From contig NZ_CP109007.1 in assembly GCF_036226665.1 (NCBI RefSeq), positions 6,634,001 to 6,698,000 of the forward strand: DNA of 64,000 nucleotides, read 5' to 3'. Every line of letters begins with the position of its first letter. Positions within the stretch are counted from its first letter, which is position 1. The notes below the pieces were generated by a model. It did not search any database. It saw nothing but the letters and a program-made list of their open reading frames with translations, and was not told the origin of the DNA. Source of the DNA: Streptomyces sp. NBC_00691 (lineage in GTDB: Bacteria > Actinomycetota > Actinomycetes > Streptomycetales > Streptomycetaceae). The translations under genes and the position numbers were made by a program. Shown one piece after another: positions 17,253 through 27,400 of the stretch.

Positions 17253-17807
17253 ATGAAGAGTTCCGCACACCGTTGGTCGGCACGCGCGGCGAGCGCGGCG
17301 GCCGCGGCGTTACTGATAGCCGGCGGTACGGCCGGGGTCACGTTCGCAGCCGAGACCGACCGCTCGGCCGAGGGCATCGTGGCGTACGACCCGCCGGTCA
17401 ACAGCACCGCGAACTTCGCCGTGGTCGCGACCACGCACCCCGACACCGTGGGCTGCAACGGCTACAACGTGACCGGCACGGGAACCGCCAGCGGCAAGCC
17501 CACCACCGGCGGGACGTGGACGCAGACCGAGGTGGTGTGTACGGCGACCATCCCCGGCAAGTACGACATCAAGGGGACCGCGACCATCACGGAGAGCGAC
17601 GGCGACCAGCTCACCCTCACGTACCAGCTCACCGCGCCGCTCACCGCGGACACCCTGGTCTACCCGACCGGCACGTTCCAGATCACCGGAGGAACCGGCA
17701 ACTTCGCGTTCGCGACCGGCAGCGGCAAGATGAACGCCCGGGTCAACCTGCTGGACCACGACCACGTCACCTCCAAGATGCTGGGGGACATCTTCTTCAC
17801 GGGCTGA
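17253..17807 (+). CDS. Secreted all-beta protein of unknown function, with a TTA codon
   Basis: A 184-residue protein preceded by GGGGGAGA (17242-17249). The N-terminus is a Sec signal peptide: MKSSAHRWSARAAS, an Ala-rich core, then cleavage near TFAAE (about residue 32). The mature part is rich in Thr/Gly with two cysteines (TVGCNGYN and TEVVCTAT) that could form one disulphide. It ends with a YPTGTFQITGGTGNFAFATG-like stretch, reminiscent of allene-oxide-cyclase/dirigent barrels; this is only a resemblance. Codon 20 is TTA (17310-17312), in frame, so translation would depend on the bldA tRNA in Streptomyces. It follows the NHLM transporter genes by 166 bp and may belong to that system. Confidence 0.82.
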   Translation: MKSSAHRWSARAASAAAAALLIAGGTAGVTFAAETDRSAEGIVAYDPPVNSTANFAVVATTHPDTVGCNGYNVTGTGTASGKPTTGGTWTQTEVVCTATIPGKYDIKGTATITESDGDQLTLTYQLTAPLTADTLVYPTGTFQITGGTGNFAFATGSGKMNARVNLLDHDHVTSKMLGDIFFTG

Positions 17808-17828
17808 CCCGGACCGTGGCCACGCAGG

Positions 17829-17859
17829 GGCGGTCGACGGCACGCCGCCGTCGACCGCC
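17829..17859 (+). terminator. Terminator hairpin after the secreted protein gene
   Basis: GGCGGTCGACGGC (17829-17841) pairs perfectly with GCCGTCGACCGCC (17847-17859) around a 5-nt loop, 21 bp after the stop codon. It separates the NHLM region from the acyl-CoA ligase gene. Confidence 0.8.
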
Positions 17860-17927
17860 ACCGGAGCCGGCTCCGCACCGGGCGCCGGCTCCGCCCTCTG
17901 ACGGCGCAACCTCCAAGGGGCCGCACC

Positions 17928-19610
17928 ATGAAGAGCACGATGCAGGACCGTGAGCTGCTCGTCCGTGACCTCCTCGCCCACGGCCGACGCGTCTACGCGG
18001 ACAGCCGGGTGATCCGATGCGCCGACGCGCGGGACGAGCGGTCCTCGCAGACCTTCGCCGACATCGCCGACCAGGCCGAACGACTCGCGGCCGCACTGGC
18101 CGGGCTGGGTGTGCGGATCGGCGAGCGGGTCGCCACGCTCGCCTGGAACACTCCCGAACACCTGGTGGCCTATCTCGCCGTACCGAGCATGGGCGCCGTC
18201 CTCCACACGCTCAACCTCCGCCTGCACCCCGACCAGTTGGGCTACATCGTCGAGCACGCCGAGGACGCCGTCCTCCTCGTCGACTCGACCCTCCAGGAGA
18301 TGCTCACCCCCCTGCGGGACCGGCTCGGCAGCGTACGCCACGTGGTCGTCATCGGCGGAGCGCCGGAGGCCGACCTGCCCGGACACATCGCCGTGCACCG
18401 CTGGGACGACCTCCTCGCGGCCGAACGCCCCGGCTACGTCTGGCCCGACCTGGACGAGCGGGAGGCGGCCGCGCTCTGCTACACCACGGGCACCACGGGG
18501 GACCCCAAGGGCGTCGCCTACAGCCACCGTTCCATCACCCTGCACACCCTCGGCGTCTCGGGCGGTTCCGGTTTCGCGATGCACGACGGCGACCGCGTCC
18601 TGCCGATCGTGCCGATGTTCCACGCCAACGCCTGGGGCTGGCCGTACTCCGCCTGGCTGGCCGGCTCCGACCTCATCATGAACGGCCGGCAGCTGCACAC
18701 CCCGGACCTGGCCCGCATCATCAACGAGGAGCGGCCCACCGCGGTGGCCGCGATCTGCACGATCTGGAACAGCCTGGTCCACCACGGCGAGCGGCACCCG
18801 CTGGACCTGAGCGGCGTACGGCTCGCGGGCTGCGGCGGCGCGACCCCGCCCCGCGCCCTGCTGCAGAAGCTCAAGGACCGCTACGGGGTCCGTCTGACAC
18901 AGGGCTGGGGACTCACCGAGACCAGCCCCCTCGCCACCTTCGCGGTCCCCCCGTACGGCACCCCCGACGAGGAGGAGGTCGGCTGGCTGGCGAAGAGCGG
19001 CCGGGTCATGCCCTACGTCGACGTACGGCTGATCGCCGAGGACGGCACCGAACAGCCCTGGGACGGCACCTCGGTGGGCGAACTGGAGCTGCGCGGCCCC
19101 TGGGTCACCGGCTCGTACTACAACACCCCCGACTCTCCGGAGAAGTTCCACGACGGCTGGCTGCGCACCGGAGACCTGGGCGTCATCGAACCGGGCGGCT
19201 GGGTGGTGGTGAGCGACCGCCTCAAGGACGGCATCAAGAGCGGCGGCGAGTGGATCTCCACCATCGAGCTGGAGAACGCGATCATCGAGCACCCCGCGGT
19301 CCTGGAGGCCATCGTGGTCGGAGTGCCCGACCCGCGCTGGGAGGAACGCCCGCTGGCCTGCGTGTCTCTGGTGCCGGGCGCCGAGGCCGACGGGGACGAG
19401 CTGCGGGAGTTCCTGACCGGACGGGTGGCCCGCTGGTGGGTGCCGGAGCGCTGGTCGTTCGTGGACGCGGTGCCCAAGACCAGCGTCGGCAAGTACGACA
19501 AGCGGGCCGTACGGACCCAGTACGCGGACGGGGCACTGGACGTCTGGGTCCCGGGCCCGGGTGACGCCGGAGCCCAGGCGCCGACGGAGTCCGGGGCGCC
19601 CGGGGAGTGA
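17928..19610 (+). CDS. Fatty-acyl-CoA ligase (AMP-binding, AlkK/medium-chain type)
   Basis: A 560-residue adenylate-forming enzyme that activates a carboxylic acid with ATP and transfers it to CoA. Visible motifs are the P-loop YTTGTTGDPKGVAYSH (near residue 185), the substrate region GWGLTETSPL, RTGDLGVIE, RLKDGIKSGGEWIS and the catalytic lysine in KTSVGKYDKR near the C-terminus. Length fits the long/medium-chain FadD group. AAGGGG lies 7 nt before ATG 17928. A strong shared terminator separates it from the minus-strand PKS cluster. The PKS has its own KSQ loading module, so this ligase is not needed to start the chain. Confidence 0.92.
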   Translation: MKSTMQDRELLVRDLLAHGRRVYADSRVIRCADARDERSSQTFADIADQAERLAAALAGLGVRIGERVATLAWNTPEHLVAYLAVPSMGAVLHTLNLRLHPDQLGYIVEHAEDAVLLVDSTLQEMLTPLRDRLGSVRHVVVIGGAPEADLPGHIAVHRWDDLLAAERPGYVWPDLDEREAAALCYTTGTTGDPKGVAYSHRSITLHTLGVSGGSGFAMHDGDRVLPIVPMFHANAWGWPYSAWLAGSDLIMNGRQLHTPDLARIINEERPTAVAAICTIWNSLVHHGERHPLDLSGVRLAGCGGATPPRALLQKLKDRYGVRLTQGWGLTETSPLATFAVPPYGTPDEEEVGWLAKSGRVMPYVDVRLIAEDGTEQPWDGTSVGELELRGPWVTGSYYNTPDSPEKFHDGWLRTGDLGVIEPGGWVVVSDRLKDGIKSGGEWISTIELENAIIEHPAVLEAIVVGVPDPRWEERPLACVSLVPGAEADGDELREFLTGRVARWWVPERWSFVDAVPKTSVGKYDKRAVRTQYADGALDVWVPGPGDAGAQAPTESGAPGE

Positions 19611-19671
19611 GGGGCGGAGCGCCCCCCGGGATTCAACGGCTGAGTCCCCCCGGGGAGTGAACGACGAACGA

Positions 19672-19711
19672 CGCCCCGGACGGTCCTGGAACACCAGGAC
19701 CGTCCGGGGCG
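19672..19711. terminator. 18-bp bidirectional terminator between ligase gene and PKS cluster
   Basis: The arms 19672-19689 and 19694-19711 are perfectly complementary over 18 bp with an AACA tetraloop. It lies between two convergent genes and marks the downstream edge of the minus-strand PKS-NRPS cluster. Confidence 0.88.
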
Positions 19712-19740
19712 CCGCTCCCGTTCCGGTGGCCGCGTGCCGC

Positions 19741-20175
19741 TCAGGCCGCCAGTCGGCCCGCCGTCTCGGCCAGCAGCTCCCGCTGCTGGCCGGCGTCGAG
19801 GCCCAGCTCCCGGACCAGCCGGAGCGTCAGCACCAGCCGGGCCTGGATCGTCGTCTCGGGGTCAGGGTGCCCGCCGTCGGGCGCCGCGCCCTCGTCGAGC
19901 CCGGCGGCGACCAGGCCCTCGAGGAACGCCGGGTCGAAGTCCTCCCCGCCCGCGTCCAGCGAGCCGAGGACCTCCGCGACGTAACCGCTGATCTCGCGCG
20001 GCGACGCGCCCCGCGGGAAGCGGCGGCGGGCGGCGATCCCGAAGGCGGTGCCGACCGCCTGCCCGTAGCGCGGGTCGGTGGGGTCGAGGGCGGCCGACTT
20101 CTGGGCGAACCCGATGAAGTCGAACGCCAGCAGCGCCCCCAGCACGTCGAGTTCGGTGGTGGTGGCACTGGTCAT
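19741..20175 (-). CDS. Small protein of unknown function, coupled to the monooxygenase
   Basis: A 144-residue, mainly helical and acidic protein, starting at ATG 20175, which overlaps the last 4 bases of the monooxygenase gene (20172-20175), so the two are translated together. It starts MTSATTTELDVLGALLAFDFIGFA and ends in a helical, leucine-rich LLAETAGRLAA. It has no cysteine, signal peptide or transmembrane segment, and I do not recognise a family. Its coupling to the flavin monooxygenase suggests a partner, for example a stability subunit, or a small pathway protein. Confidence 0.78.
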   Translation of the reverse strand: MTSATTTELDVLGALLAFDFIGFAQKSAALDPTDPRYGQAVGTAFGIAARRRFPRGASPREISGYVAEVLGSLDAGGEDFDPAFLEGLVAAGLDEGAAPDGGHPDPETTIQARLVLTLRLVRELGLDAGQQRELLAETAGRLAA

Positions 20176-21308
20176 GACGGGCGGCCTTCTGTCGTGGACG
20201 GAGTGGTGGTGGTGTCCTTGCCCCGGGCGGCGGCGACGAGCGCCGTGGCGACGTGCTCGGCGTCGCGGCCGACGAAGCCGATCAGTGCCGAGCCGCGGGT
20301 ACGCATCCGGTACAGCCCCAGGTAGTAGCTGCCGGGCACGGCCCCCGTGCCCTCGGTGTGCCGCGGCTGCCCGTCGGCGTCGAGCATCTCCGGGTCGAGC
20401 CAGCTCCAGTCGGTGCGGAAGCCGGTCGCCCAGATCACCGTGGACGGCTTGACGCGCTCGCCGTCCGCGACGAGGAGTTCGGCGCCGTCGGCCGCGGTGA
20501 TCCGGCCCACGGTCCGGATCCCGCCCGCCGCGACCAGGCCGGGCACCCGGTCGCCGACCACCGGGTCGGGCGCCTGCATGCTCACGGGCAGGCGCATCAC
20601 CCCGAGGACGCTCATCCACCAGAACATGTCCCGGCCGACGACCGTCTGCGGCAGGGGCGGTGAGACCGCCTCGCTGCAACTGAGCACCACCTGGTGGGTG
20701 GCGGACAGCTCGGCGGCGATCTGCCGCCCGGAGTTGCCGTCGCCGACGACCACCACCGTCCCCGGAGCCACCTGCGCGGGGCTCCGGTACTCGGTGGTGT
20801 GCAGCGTGGGCACGTCCGGACTCAGCGCCGCGGCGAACTCCGGAAGCCGGGGGATCCCGAACGCCCCGGTCGCGATCACGACCTGACCGGCCCGGCAGTC
20901 GCCGCGCGTCGTGCTCAGCAGATAGCCGTCGCCGTCCCTGCGTACCGACAGCACCCGGTGGTCCGTCAGCACCGGCAGGTCGAACCGTTCCGCGTAGTCC
21001 CGCAGATACGCCACCACCTCGTCCTTGCCGGGGTAGTGCCGGCCGTCGCCGGGGAACGGCAGGCCCGGCAGCCCGGAGAACTGCGCGGACGTGAACAGCG
21101 TCAGCGACTCCCAGCGCCGCTCCCACGTCTCGCCGACCTCGCCGCCCGCGTCGAGCAGCACGCACTCCACGCCGGCCTGCCGCAGGTAGTACCCGACCGC
21201 GAGCCCGGACTGGCCCGCTCCGACGACGGCGACCGGCACGGTGGCCGGAAGCGCGGTCGTCCGCGCACCGTCCTGCCGCCGTATCGGGTCGGCCTGATCA
21301 ATTCGCAT
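20172..21308 (-). CDS. FAD/NADPH-dependent flavin monooxygenase (FMO/CzcO-like)
   Basis: A 378-residue oxygenase. The FAD-binding Rossmann motif is VVGAGQSGLAVGYYL (residues 28-42), the second, NADPH-binding motif is VVVGDGNSGRQIA (about 183-195), and the ATGF motif typical of FMO-like enzymes is WATGFRTDWSWL near residue 285. Such enzymes oxidise N or S atoms, insert oxygen next to ketones (Baeyer-Villiger) or oxidise imines. ATG 21308 is preceded by GAGG at a good distance; an in-frame start 39 bp further up has none. It follows the PKS-NRPS gene beyond a strong hairpin and likely modifies the product; the sulphur or the beta-ketone are natural targets. Confidence 0.88.
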   Translation of the reverse strand: MRIDQADPIRRQDGARTTALPATVPVAVVGAGQSGLAVGYYLRQAGVECVLLDAGGEVGETWERRWESLTLFTSAQFSGLPGLPFPGDGRHYPGKDEVVAYLRDYAERFDLPVLTDHRVLSVRRDGDGYLLSTTRGDCRAGQVVIATGAFGIPRLPEFAAALSPDVPTLHTTEYRSPAQVAPGTVVVVGDGNSGRQIAAELSATHQVVLSCSEAVSPPLPQTVVGRDMFWWMSVLGVMRLPVSMQAPDPVVGDRVPGLVAAGGIRTVGRITAADGAELLVADGERVKPSTVIWATGFRTDWSWLDPEMLDADGQPRHTEGTGAVPGSYYLGLYRMRTRGSALIGFVGRDAEHVATALVAAARGKDTTTTPSTTEGRPS

Positions 21309-21371
21309 TCCGATCGTCCTCACTTCTTGGACCTGGACCCGTGGCACCCGAAGGCCCGGTCCGGGGTGGAT

Positions 21372-21402
21372 CGGCCGGGCCGCCGGAGGGGCGGCCCGGC
21401 CG
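21372..21402 (-). terminator. Hairpin just after the NRPS-PKS stop codon
   Basis: A perfect 13-bp GC stem (21372-21384 with 21390-21402) and a 5-nt loop lie between the giant PKS-NRPS gene and the monooxygenase gene. Transcription of the tailoring genes is thus either partial read-through or from a separate promoter. Confidence 0.7.
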
Positions 21403-21409
21403 GGTCGGT

Positions 21410-24400
21410 TCAGTGGGCGCCGAGCGCCCGGCTCAGCTCGTCCGCCAGAACCCGCAGCCGCTCACCACGCATCACCGTGTAGTGGTCGCCGGGAACGTCC
21501 ACGAGGGTGGCGTCGCCGGGGAAGTACTCCATCCAGCGCCGCGCTGTCTCGACGGTCGCGCCGCCGTCCGCCGCCCGCAGCGACAGCACCCGGCCGGCGA
21601 AGGCGCTGGGCGCGTACCGCAGCAGGGCACGGTAGTTGCTCTGGAAGCGGCCGACGATGGAACTCAGCGTGTCGAGGTCGATGTCCTCGGACAGCGCCCC
21701 CGCCGCGCGCGCCTCGGCGTGCAGCACCTCCACCGGCGGACGGCCGTCGAACGCCTCGGCCGGCAGCTGCCACTCGACCCCGGCGAGGCCCGCCAGATCC
21801 CGGGCGAACCAGGACAGCAGCACCTCGTCGGAGACCGGCTCGCCCCCGGCCGGGCCGGGCCGCTCCATCAGGTCGACCACGGCGAGCAGCTCCACCTCGG
21901 CCCCCGCCGCGGTCAGCTGGGCCGCCATCTCCAGCGCGATCACACCGCCCATGGACCAGCCGCCGACCCGGTACGGGCCCTCGGGCAGCGCCTCACGGAC
22001 CGCCGCGACGTAGTGGGCGGCCATCTCCTCGACGCTCGGCAGCTCCGTGTCCGGCAACTGCAGCGCGTAGAACGGCTGGTCGTGACCGAGGAGTTCGGCG
22101 AGTTCCGCGTAACAGAGCACGTCACCGCCGACCGGGTGGACGAACACCAGCGGAGTCCGCCAGCCCGTGGTGCGGACCGGCACGAGAGCCCTGCGGCCGT
22201 CCTCGACGCTGCCGGTCTCCCGGACCGCCCGGGCGAGCAGTTCGATGGTCGGCCGGGCGAACAGGCTGGACAGTGGCAGGCTGCGACCCAGGCCGCGGGC
22301 GATCCTGGCCATCAGCCGCACCGCGAGCAGCGAGTCCCCTCCGAGGTCGAAGAAGCTCGCGGTCACCCCGATCTCGGCGACCCCGAAGAACTCCGCCCAG
22401 ATCTCCGCGAGCCGGCGTTCCACCTCGTCGCGGGGGGCGACGAAGCCGGCGCCCTCGACGGCGACCTCGTCGGGTGCGGGCAGCGCAGCCCGGTTGACCT
22501 TGCCGTTGTCGCTGAGCGGCAGCTCGTCGAGGACGAGGACGCGCTGCGGGACCAGGTGCTGCGGGACCACCTTGCGCAGCGAGTCGGTGATCCGCTGCTC
22601 GGTGTCGTCGCGCCCCTCGTCGAGGACGACGTACGCGATCAGCCGCTTCGGACCGTGCTGCTCGCCCGCCGCGACGACCGCGGCGGCCCGTACGCCCTCG
22701 CACTGGGTGAGAGCGGCCTCCACCTCGCCCAGTTCGATGCGGTAGCCCTGGACCTTGACCTGGGAGTCCTGGCGGCCGAGGAACTCGATGGTGCCGTCCG
22801 GGAGGAAGCGCCCCAGGTCCCCCGTGCGGTAGAGCCGCTCACCGGTGACCGGGTGGTGCAGGAACGCGGCGTCCGTCTTGACCTCGTCGTTCAGATAGCC
22901 GCGGGCCAGGCCGACCCCGGCGATGTAGAGGTCGCCGGGCACCCACACGGGACACGGCCGCATCGCGCCGTCCAGCACATGGAAGCGCTGGTTACGCATC
23001 GCCTTGCCGTAGGGGATGCTCACGCAGTCCTCGGTGACCTCCCCGATGGGGTGCAGGATCGACCAGATCGACGCCTCGGTGGCGCCGCCGAGGCTCCACA
23101 GCTCGGCATCCTCCAGGAGCAGCCGGATCCGGCCCGGCAGGGTCACCGGGATCCAGTCCCCGCTCATCATGACCAGCCGCACCGGCAGCCCGGTGAGCCG
23201 GTTCGCGAGGGCGTGCTCGGTGAACATCTCCATGAGCGCGGGCACGCTGTTCCAGATCGTCACCCCGTGCTCGGTGACGAGCTCCGCCCAGCGGGCGGGC
23301 TCACGGTGCGCCGACGGCTCGGGCAGCACCAGGGCGCCGCCGGCGGAGAGAAGACCGAAGACGTCGTAGACCGACAGGTCGAAGTGCATCGCGGACAGTC
23401 CGAGGGCCCGGTCCGCCGCGGTGACGCGATAGCGCTCGTTGACGTCGACGATCGTGTTCAGGGCCGCGCCGTGCTCGATCATCACACCCTTGGGCAGCCC
23501 GGTGGATCCCGAAGTGAAGATCACATAGGCGAGGTTGGTGGGCTTGGCTCCGGACGGGCCGAGCGGCTCCGGCTCGCCGGCCTCCTCCCGGCTCGCGCCG
23601 TCACCCCGCTCGCCGGATCCCTCGTCGGCCCGCACCACGGTCCTGGCCACGCCCTGCGGCCAGTCGGCGATGCCGTCCACCCACGGCTGGGTGACCACCC
23701 GGCTGATCCCGGCGCTGTCGAGCAGCACATGCAGCCGCTCGGCGGGCACCCGCGCGTCGATCGGCACGTACGCCGCACCCGCCCGCAGGATGCCGAGGGC
23801 CGCGACGACCTGCTCCCAGCCCTTGTCCATGACGATGCCGACCAGGTCGCCCGGTCCCGCCCCCAGGGCGCGCAACCGGTGACCCACCTGGTGGGACCTG
23901 CGCTCCAGATCCGCGTACGACAGGGTCAGCGAGCCCGTGATGACCGCGGGCGCGTCCGGCGTCTCCGCCGCCCGGGCCAGCACGGCGTCGTGCAGCAGCC
24001 CGTCGGGCACCGGCCCGTCGGTGGCGTTGGCCTCGGCCCGTACCTCCAGATCGGCGACGGGCGCGAGCGCCGGCCTCGGCCGCTGCCAGGCCGCCGGGTC
24101 CCGGGACAGCTCGCGCAGCGTCCGCTGGTAGGCCGCGAACATCGCGTCGACGCAGCCCGCCGGGAACAGCTCCTCGATCACGTCCCAGTTCAGCAGGAGC
24201 TCGCCGGCCTCCTCGACCGCCTGGTGGTCCAGCCACACCTGCGGGGTGCGGACCGAGCTGCTCACCTGGCGGCCGTTCTCACCGATGCCGGCGAGGTGCC
24301 GCACGACCCCACCGGGCTCGCCGTCCTGCCGGTCGGCCATGTTCACCAGGCTGGTGAAGACGACCGGCGCGGCGGCCCGGACCGAGGCGCCGCGCGCCCG

Positions 24401-27400
24401 GTTCAGTTCCCGGAGCACCTGCACACCGCTGACCTGGCTGTGCTCCATGTCGCTCCACAGCCGGCTCTGGACGGCGGAGGCGCGGACGGCGAACGAATCG
24501 GTCGCCGAGTCGCGGATCTCCAGCATCAGGGTCGTGGAGAACTGACCGATGACGTCCCCGACCTGCGGGTGCAGCGGCAGCCGGTTGAAGTAGAGCAGGT
24601 TCAGGGAGAAGTCGGGAGTGGCACTCCACTCCGCGATGACCTGCGCGTACGCGGTGCACAGGGCCGCCGACGGGCTGACCCCGGCCGCCGCCGCGTGCTG
24701 CTTGAACCGGTCCCAGTCCTCCCTGGCCAGGGTCGCGCCGCGGTGGTTGAACACCGGCCGCTCCAGGCTCGACGGACTGACGGCCAGCGGAAGCTGGGGC
24801 GCGGGCGGCAGGGTGTCGAGCCGGTCGCGCCAGTAGGCGAGCGCCCGGTCGTACTCGGGCCCGGCCTCCAGCGCGCGGGCCTCCCTGACGTAGTCCCGGT
24901 AGCGCAGCCGCAGTTCGGGCAGCGTCTCACCGCGGTAGTGCGCCGCCCACTCCTTGAACAGGATCGACGTGCTGAATCCGTCGATGATCAGGGCGTCGAA
25001 GCCCGCGTGCAGCCGGATCACCCGCTCGTCGATCCGGGTCACCCGCACATCGAACAGCGGCCAGCACGTGGTGTCGAAGACCTGGTGCCGCATCTCCTCG
25101 TGCACGGCGACCAGTTCGGCCTCGCGCTCGGCCGGTTCCAGGACGGAGGCGTCGGTCTCCCGGATCACGTACGCGGGGACATCACGCCGGATGCGCTGCT
25201 CGCCGTCGGCGGTGAAGACCGCCCGCAGCATGTCGTGGCGCTCGATCATCGCCCGGAAGGACGCGCCGAGCCGGTCCAGGTCCACGTTCTCCAGGTCGAT
25301 CTCGATCTGGAAGTACGTCGAGGTGTTGCCGAGTTCGAACGCGTCACCGCGGCCCACGAGATAGGCCTGCTGGAGGTCGGTCAGACCGAACGGCTCGTAC
25401 CGCTCGGAGTCGTCCCCGACCACGACGGTCCCGCCGTCGGCCGCCGCGGGCTCCGCCTCCCCGCCCTCGTGGCTCTCCCCTTCGGAACCGAGAGCCGCCA
25501 GGACGTCGCCGGCGATGTCCTCCGTGCTGCGGCCTTCGAGGAACGCCGCCATCGGCAGCAGGACGTCGAACTCCTTGTTCAGCGTCGTCCGGATCTTCAT
25601 CGCGATCAGCGAGTCGAGACCGAGCGCCTGCAGCGACTGCCGGGCGTCGAGGCGTGCCGCCGTCGTCCCGAGGGCCCGGGCGACGGTCCGGGTCACGAAG
25701 GCCCGCGCCGCGTCGGGCACCACGGCGGACGCCGCGTCGGCTGCTTCGGCCGGAGCCGTCGTCGCGACGGCCGCCGGGGCCGCACCGAGCGGGCGCGCCT
25801 CGGGAACCGCAGCCGGGGCGCGCACGGCCGCGGATACGGGGCGCACCGCGGCCGCCGGAGCCGACTCGGCCTCCGCCGCCGACCGGGTGAGGGCCGGGAC
25901 GAACCGTACGCCGTCGGCCTCGGCCACCAGCCGCCCGTTCGCCGAGACGAGCCGGATACGAGCCCGGGTGCCGCCCTCGAACAGTTCGGCATGACATCGG
26001 AGCCCGTCCTGAGGGCCGCCGCGGTCGTAGTGGACGAAGCGTTCGAGACCGGTCGGCACGAGAGCCGGGCCGTCCGCCGGGAAGCAGGCCAGTGCGGTCT
26101 GGAACATCGCGTCGACGAGCCCCGGGTGGATCACGTACGCCTCGGACTCGCCGGGCACGGCGGACCGGATCTCGGCGGTGGCCTCGCCGCGCCCGAGCCT
26201 GATCCGCTCCACCCAGCGGGCGGCGGAACCCAGGTACAGGGCACGCTGCCACAGCAGCCGGTACAGCTCGTCACCCGTCAGCTCACGGCCCGAACCGCCC
26301 GCCGCGAGCGCCACCGTCGGCGCGGCCGCCGCGCCCGAACGGGCCAGGGCCTGCGCGTGCAGCTGCCAGCCACCGGACGGGTCCTGCGCGTAGTAGCCGA
26401 ACCGCTCGCCGTTCACCACGAGGTGAGCCGTGCGCCCGGTGCCGGCCGGCGCGAGCACCAGGTCGACGGGAAGCTCCAGGTCCTGGACGGACACTGGTCC
26501 CGGTCCGGCGAGTTCGGTGACCGCCTCGATCAGTGACTCCACGAACACACCGGCGCTGACCACCGGCCGCCCGCCGACCACGAAGTCGCCGAGGCAGGGG
26601 TGCGCCGACGGGTCGAGCGGCGGGGAGAACTGCGCCTCCGCGAGCGGCGACGACGGCAGTCGTGCACCCAGCAGGCTTGCCGACTCGGCGGCCGGCGCCA
26701 CCGGAAGGGGCGCGGCGGGCGCAGCCGAGGGGGCTTCCGGCGCGAGCCAGTAGTGCTGGCGTTGGAAGGGGTAGGTGGGGAGTTCGGTGGTGCGGGGCTG
26801 GTAGGGCTGGAGGAGGGTCGGCCAGTCGACGGTGACGCCGTGGGTCCAGGCTTCGGCGGCTGATTCGATGAAGCGTTCGAGGGTGCCGTTGTTGCGGTGG
26901 AGGGTGCCGAGGACGGCGCCGGTGTCGGCGAGGGTTTCGGTGATGCCGGAGGCGAGGACGGGGTGGGCGCTGATTTCGATGAAGACGGTGTCGGGTGTGG
27001 CGAGTTGCTGGATGACTTCGGCGAGGCGGACTTTGCTGCGGAGGTTGCGGAACCAGTAGGCGCTGTCGAGTGCGCTGGTGTCGAGGAGCCCGCCTGTGAC
27101 CGTGGAGTGGAAGGCGGTGTGTCCGGACTGTGGTGTGACGTCCCTCAGCTGGTCGGCGAGGGTGTGCTGGATTTCGTCGACGTGTGCGGAGTGGGAGGCG
27201 TAGTCGACGGGGATGCGGCGGGCCCAGATTCCGTTGGTTTCGCAGTGGGTGAGGAGTGCGTCGAGTGCTTGGGGTTGTCCGGCGACGACGGTGGAGGAGG
27301 GTCCGTTGACGGCGGCGACGGAGAGTTGTCCGGGCCAGGTGGTGAGGAGGGTTTCGGTCTGGGTTTCGGGGATGCTGAGCCAGGCCATGCCGCCGCCGCC

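Noticed and set aside
17928-19610. Acyl-CoA ligase as the PKS starter enzyme.
   Set aside because: The PKS has a KSQ-AT-ACP loading module, and a strong bidirectional terminator separates the two.
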